From contig JACGCK010000005.1 in NCBI GenBank assembly GCA_014925825.1, positions 1,116,001 through 1,180,000 on the forward strand: DNA of 64,000 bases, read 5' to 3'. Every line of letters starts with the position of its first letter. Within the stretch, counting starts at the first letter, position 1. Of the stretch, positions 60,198 through 64,000 are shown piece by piece. The notes beneath the pieces were generated by a model that saw nothing but the letters and a program-made list of their open reading frames with translations, searched no databases and had not been told where the DNA came from. This stretch comes from Pholiota molesta (taxonomy: Eukaryota; Basidiomycota; Agaricomycetes; Agaricales; Strophariaceae). Both the position numbers and the translations under genes were made by a program.

Positions 60198-61567
60198 ATG
60201 TCCGCAGAGGAAGCTCCTAACACTGATTTGATCACTCTCACTCGGTGCGTCATACCACTGTCTCATGGGCATCGCAACTGAGTGTCATCTAGCCATGTCC
60301 TGAGCGACTACATGCGTTTGGGATCAGCAGCGACCGGCGATCTGACGCTGCTCTTGACTGCCATCCAAGTCACTTCCAAGTTCATCGCGACCAATGTCCG
60401 AAAGGCCCGTTTGATCAACTTGTAAGATCTCCCTGATATTGATGTGCTTTGCGCCAATCTTTTCAATTAAGGGTCGGACTTGCGGGAGAGACAAACATAC
60501 AGGGCGAGGAACAGAAGAAACTGGATGTCCTGTCTAATGATATCATGGTCAATGCCTTGCGCGCTTCCGGCAAGACTGCCGTGCTAGTCTCAGAAGAACT
60601 CGAGGACGCGATCATCATCGAGGAGAAACAAAGGGGCAAATACTGTGTTGTATTCGATCCCCTCGATGGTAGCAGCAACATCGATGCTGGTGTGAACATT
60701 GGCACGATCTTTGGAATTTACCGTGTGGTATGCCATGTGCCTTTCTCTACCATCCCACAGTGTGATGTGTGTGAATGAGAGGAAGAGATAACTGATATAT
60801 TACTTTCAAGCGGCCGGATTCGAAAGGCTCAGTCGAGGATGTCCTTCGTCCCGGAAGTGAGATGGTAGCTGCCGGTTATACTATGTGAGTTTCCACTTGA
60901 TTTTTTGGAGCTGACTGCTAAGGGTATGCCAGGTATGGGTCATCTGCAAATCTCGTTCTGTCCACCGGTTCAGGCGTGAATGGTTACACCCTTGATGCAG
61001 CTTTGGGTGAATTCATCCTCACCCATCCTAACGTGAGTTTACATAACCATACTTCTTGTTGGACTATTTCAATCATCATGGTTCTCTGTAGATTACAATT
61101 CCCAATCGCGGGAAGATCTATTCGTTCAACGAAGGAAATTCCATGTATTTTCATGCCCCAGTCAACGCATACCTTAAATCCATCAAATATCCCGCCGCAC
61201 CCAAATCACCATATAGCGCTCGGTATATCGGATCAATGGTTGCCGATGTTCACAGGACTCTGCTCTATGGTGGCATCTTTGGATACCCGAACGATAAGAA
61301 GAGCAAGACTGGGAAATTGAGGCTGCTCTATGAGGCATTTCCCATGGCCTTCCTGACGGAGCAGGTGAGTAATACCCATCATTCGTTGTCCCGCCAAAGT
61401 TTGATTTTCGGAATGAAAAGGCAGGTGGAATTGCGACTACGGGTACAAAACGCATTCTCGACATCGTTCCCACTAGCATTCATGAGCGCTGCTCGGTGTT
61501 CCTTGGGAGCAGAGATGATGTTTCGGATCTCATCAAGTTTTACAAAGAAGTGCCAACGGAGGCATAG
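60198..61567 (+). CDS. FBP1: Fructose-1,6-bisphosphatase
   Basis: This gluconeogenic enzyme hydrolyses fructose 1,6-bisphosphate to fructose 6-phosphate. The start is [16 protein letters not shown]. Exons then give [71 protein letters not shown] and the metal-binding signature [20 protein letters not shown]. Further on are [58 protein letters not shown] and [18 protein letters not shown]. The last exon joins as [20 protein letters not shown] and ends [13 protein letters not shown] at 61565-61567. The length, about 350 residues, is normal and all joins keep the frame. Confidence 0.95.
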
Positions 61568-62541
61568 TTTGGAATTTATTATGCATATTGTAGAAAAAAG
61601 CTGTATTACTTGCTTTTGTTCTATATGGAAGTCGATCATTCAATATCCACAACAAGTGAATGAATTATGAGCAGTAATTATAGTCGAGGATAATTGAACC
61701 AACTTTTTGAAGAAGGATGCAGTACATTGGTTGCCACAATGGGCTGTGCCTTGGGCGCTTAATCCATTGGAAATGAGAATCGTGAGAAAAAATGAACTCG
61801 AGCAAGTTACCCCAGTGCTGTCGAAGCCATCAGCCTCCATCTCCGGTTTTCGAACAGATGAATGATATAGAAATTCATGAAAACCGATAACGCAGAGCAG
61901 CACAAATGGAGTCAGGGGTTGACTGGTTGAGCAGTCCACTTTGACCACATACACTCATACCCGATTCTCAGCAAATTCTCAGAGAAGATATTTTATGACT
62001 AGAGTATACTGGATATGCCATGTGCGTTTCACCGAGCATCCTGTCTTGCAACAACTATCTAGAGGTTTGAACAATGGAAAATCATGAAGCCAAAGTCAGT
62101 TACACGTTCTCGGATGCACATTCTGGATGTTGAGAACATGGTATTACGATAACGGAGTTTAGATGTCAGATTACGGCACAGGGTAGCAGAATACATGGGA
62201 GTTGTCTACAAGTTTGAGAGTTATTCAGGAATATAAACCTTCAGTGGAGGAGACCCAATCGCCACATGGTCAAATTAAGCGCCCGTTGATTTAAGTTGGA
62301 AGTTCAAACGTTCAAGCCTGAGGGCGTATGATTCGAAAAATTCCCCCACAGAGAACTCAATGATGAAGCTGTCCATACATGCCCAGGCTGTTTTGTATGC
62401 CGATGACTAAGATATTGAATACCAATATATAGTACAGAATGATCTAACAGAGCATTGAAGTCGTAGTCTACCTTTTGGAGCCGTTATCTGTGAAGATGTT
62501 TTATTTTAGAGGCAAGGATGTACTTGTAGTTAGTATAATAA

Positions 62542-62595
62542 GGGCCCATGTCTAACGGCATCGACTCTTAAAATCCAGGCTGTGTTCGCCTTGCC
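62542..62595 (+). pseudogene. Degenerate tRNA-like sequence (possible SINE head)
   Basis: The segment reads GGGCCCATGTCTAACGGC, then a CTCTTAAAAT stretch and GTGTTCGCCTTGCC. This resembles the A box, anticodon region and B box of a tRNA-Arg-like gene. It is too short (54 nt), and the stems do not pair. It may be a tRNA relic or a SINE remnant, or chance. Confidence 0.25.
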
Positions 62596-63569
62596 ATTTA
62601 AATATTGGTTAGAAATAGATTACGATTATATGAGAGGTAGTTCAATGGTCCCTGCTGATCCTCCCACTGACTCGGGATGTGGGGCAAAGGTCGATATGCT
62701 ATATATGGTAATCTTCCGTGGGAACGGCCTTTTCAAACGGACCTGTAGCGGAGTTGGAAGATAATTTTAAGTTGGCGCCGAATGATTATGGTACCCCAAG
62801 GTACCCCAGTCCGCCCACAACTTCTGCCCACAAGCCAAAGTTATCCAATACGGCATACCACCTCTACCTTGGCTGGAAACCCACATGCTCTGCCTTTTAA
62901 ATGCCGCTTTATTGGGCTTTGACCTCCACCTTTGCTCCACCTTCATTCTGGGTCTTTCAAGACACTGTTCTTGGCGAAAGAATTCTCAATTCCTGTTCGA
63001 TTGCCTCTGGTGCTGGGCCGTTGAATCTCCTCGTTGTCCTTGTGGTGTGGAAAACGAGGCACCACCGGTGCTACCGGTGATACGGTCCGTTTTGGGCTGG
63101 GCATGTAATAGTGCCGAAAGTGTCATTTTACCTTTGAAACATGGAATCGAGAAGCGAGTAGACGTCTGAGAAGCCTGTCGGACGTACCTCGCGTACAAAG
63201 AGATCTCCTCCATACCAGATGGGCAACACGCACTATGACAATGGCAAATGAGTATCGCTCGGACCTAAAAGAGAATACTTATTAAACCGGGAGATAGCAA
63301 AAACGCGGAAACCATTGCCGACTCATATCATCTACAGGAGAGGAGGCTCTTTGGATAATTAAATTTCATTAAAAGGCGGTTCTCAGAACAGCTTCTCTTT
63401 GTGGGTCCGTACGGGCGCCTCACTGCCACGCGATACGCATCAGAAGGCGCTATAGCGGCGTGCGTATCACGTGTATTCCGGCATAACCCAAACAACCGAA
63501 CCGGACCGGTCGACTTCGGCATTTCTGAAGGAGGAGACCGAAGGTTGGCGCTTAGTGTCGAAACAACAC

Positions 63570-63870
63570 TATAAATAGGCGATGGTTGATGTACCGCGCC
63601 AATTCTAAAAACAGAACTGTCGCGTGAGCCTTCGTTGGCCAGTGATAGGACTCTAAACACAGGGGGCACTAAAGAGAAACCCAAAAGGAAATACCCTTGG
63701 ACCATACCATGTGGGACTTGGGTCATCAGGTCAAAACCCTAGACCCAAGCTTCGCTTAGACTGTTTGTTCTTTCTTTGTTTCTATTTTATTTTCAGAGAT
63801 ATCGCATACAACCCATGTACTATAAATTAGCGTCGCTTTTACCTGTAATAACAAGCAATTGGTACCCATT
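63570..63870 (+). other. Possible LTR end and primer-binding site
   Basis: A strong TATA-like ACTATAAATAGG lies near 63570. About 290 bp further, CAAGCA is followed by ATTGGTACCCATTAG, which is shaped like the junction of an LTR end (CA) and a tRNA primer site (TGG...). Purine-rich leader-like DNA follows to the window end. Neither LTR start nor gag is seen. Confidence 0.2.
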
Positions 63871-64000
63871 AGATCACAAAGAGGCGTTGCGCCCTAGTTG
63901 AGATAATAGGATAAATATCGTTTGACTTCAGAGTTTGAAAGAGAATCCAAAGAGTTGCATCAGAGAGTTCAGAGAGTAAAAGAGAGATCAGATTTGGAAG

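Larger units (their letters stand above)
61568..64000. other. Gene-free right end of the window
   Basis: No ORF here resembles a protein family, on either strand. The longest ORFs (104 and 132 residues, minus strand) have no recognisable motifs. The stretch holds the FBP1 3' UTR, a degenerate tRNA-like segment (62542-62595) and, near the end, sequence that could be the start of a retroelement (63570-64000). Confidence 0.5.

Noticed and set aside
63328..63726. 132-residue minus-strand ORF at the right end
   Set aside because: It has no motif, low-complexity composition and no flanking gene signals. It is probably chance in GC-richer DNA.
1..64000. A biosynthetic or secretion gene cluster
   Set aside because: Although many products act in secretion and glycosylation, they are unrelated housekeeping genes on mixed strands, with no shared promoter motif or tailoring enzymes.
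1..64000. CRISPR arrays, IS elements, rRNA genes
   Set aside because: No regularly spaced repeats, bacterial transposases or rRNA-like sequence were seen, as expected for a fungal nuclear segment.

Overview
This 64 kb window is nuclear DNA of a filamentous basidiomycete, most likely an Agaricomycete. Genes are dense (24 protein genes and 1 tRNA gene found) and cut by many short GT-AG introns of about 45-65 nt. Coding regions match conserved fungal families, and intergenic gaps are mostly 0.1-0.8 kb. No prokaryotic or organellar signature is present. No secondary-metabolite cluster was seen. Species cannot be named from the sequence alone.

Layout: 1-4501 TRS120 (5' end outside the window); 4615-5167 VPS55 (-); 5422-9156 kinesin-5 (-); 9463-9908 ELF1; 10625-14565 conventional kinesin-1; 15438-17878 a Pumilio/PUF protein; 18581-23914 SEC16; 24073-25299 OST3 (-); 26086-29882 PIK1; 30077-31896 and 32476-34364 two tandem GT15 (Kre2/Mnt1-like) mannosyltransferases (-); 34727-35995 TOM40; 36344-37388 a lone ABC ATPase; 37667-37752 intron-containing tRNA-Ile(UAU); 38072-39392 NUR1-like nuclear rim protein (-); 39617-40542 NAA10/ARD1; 40666-44355 SYG1/XPR1 phosphate exporter (-); 44838-46193 an unrecognised single-TM coiled-coil protein; 46585-48086 mitochondrial Phe-tRNA synthetase; 48262-49056 MGE1 (-); 49393-52959 C1-THF synthase; 53240-55599 PNGase A-like amidase (-); 56422-57393 a Pmp3-domain protein with a long tail (-); 57859-59862 a C2H2 zinc-finger factor; 60198-61567 fructose-1,6-bisphosphatase; 61568-64000 no supportable gene.

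Two themes recur. Many genes serve the secretory and glycosylation route (TRS120, VPS55, SEC16, OST3, PIK1, both GT15 genes, the PNGase A-like protein). A second set is mitochondrial (TOM40, Phe-tRNA synthetase, MGE1, C1-THF synthase). I read this as ordinary gene order, not as a dedicated cluster.

The most notable observations are: (1) at least 13 places where a conserved protein needs one extra nucleotide, 11 of them between 47.1 and 51.4 kb in three mitochondrial genes and nearly all at short homopolymers; (2) a roughly 100-bp diverged inverted repeat bounding a 0.66-kb MITE-like segment between OST3 and PIK1; (3) microexons of 11 nt and 5 nt, a GC-AG intron and a NAGNAG acceptor in kinesin-1; (4) three CACGTG boxes in 51 bp upstream of the SPX-domain phosphate exporter; (5) a decayed tandem copy of the last exon and 3' UTR of C1-THF synthase; (6) two in-frame starts in C1-THF synthase that predict mitochondrial and cytosolic forms.
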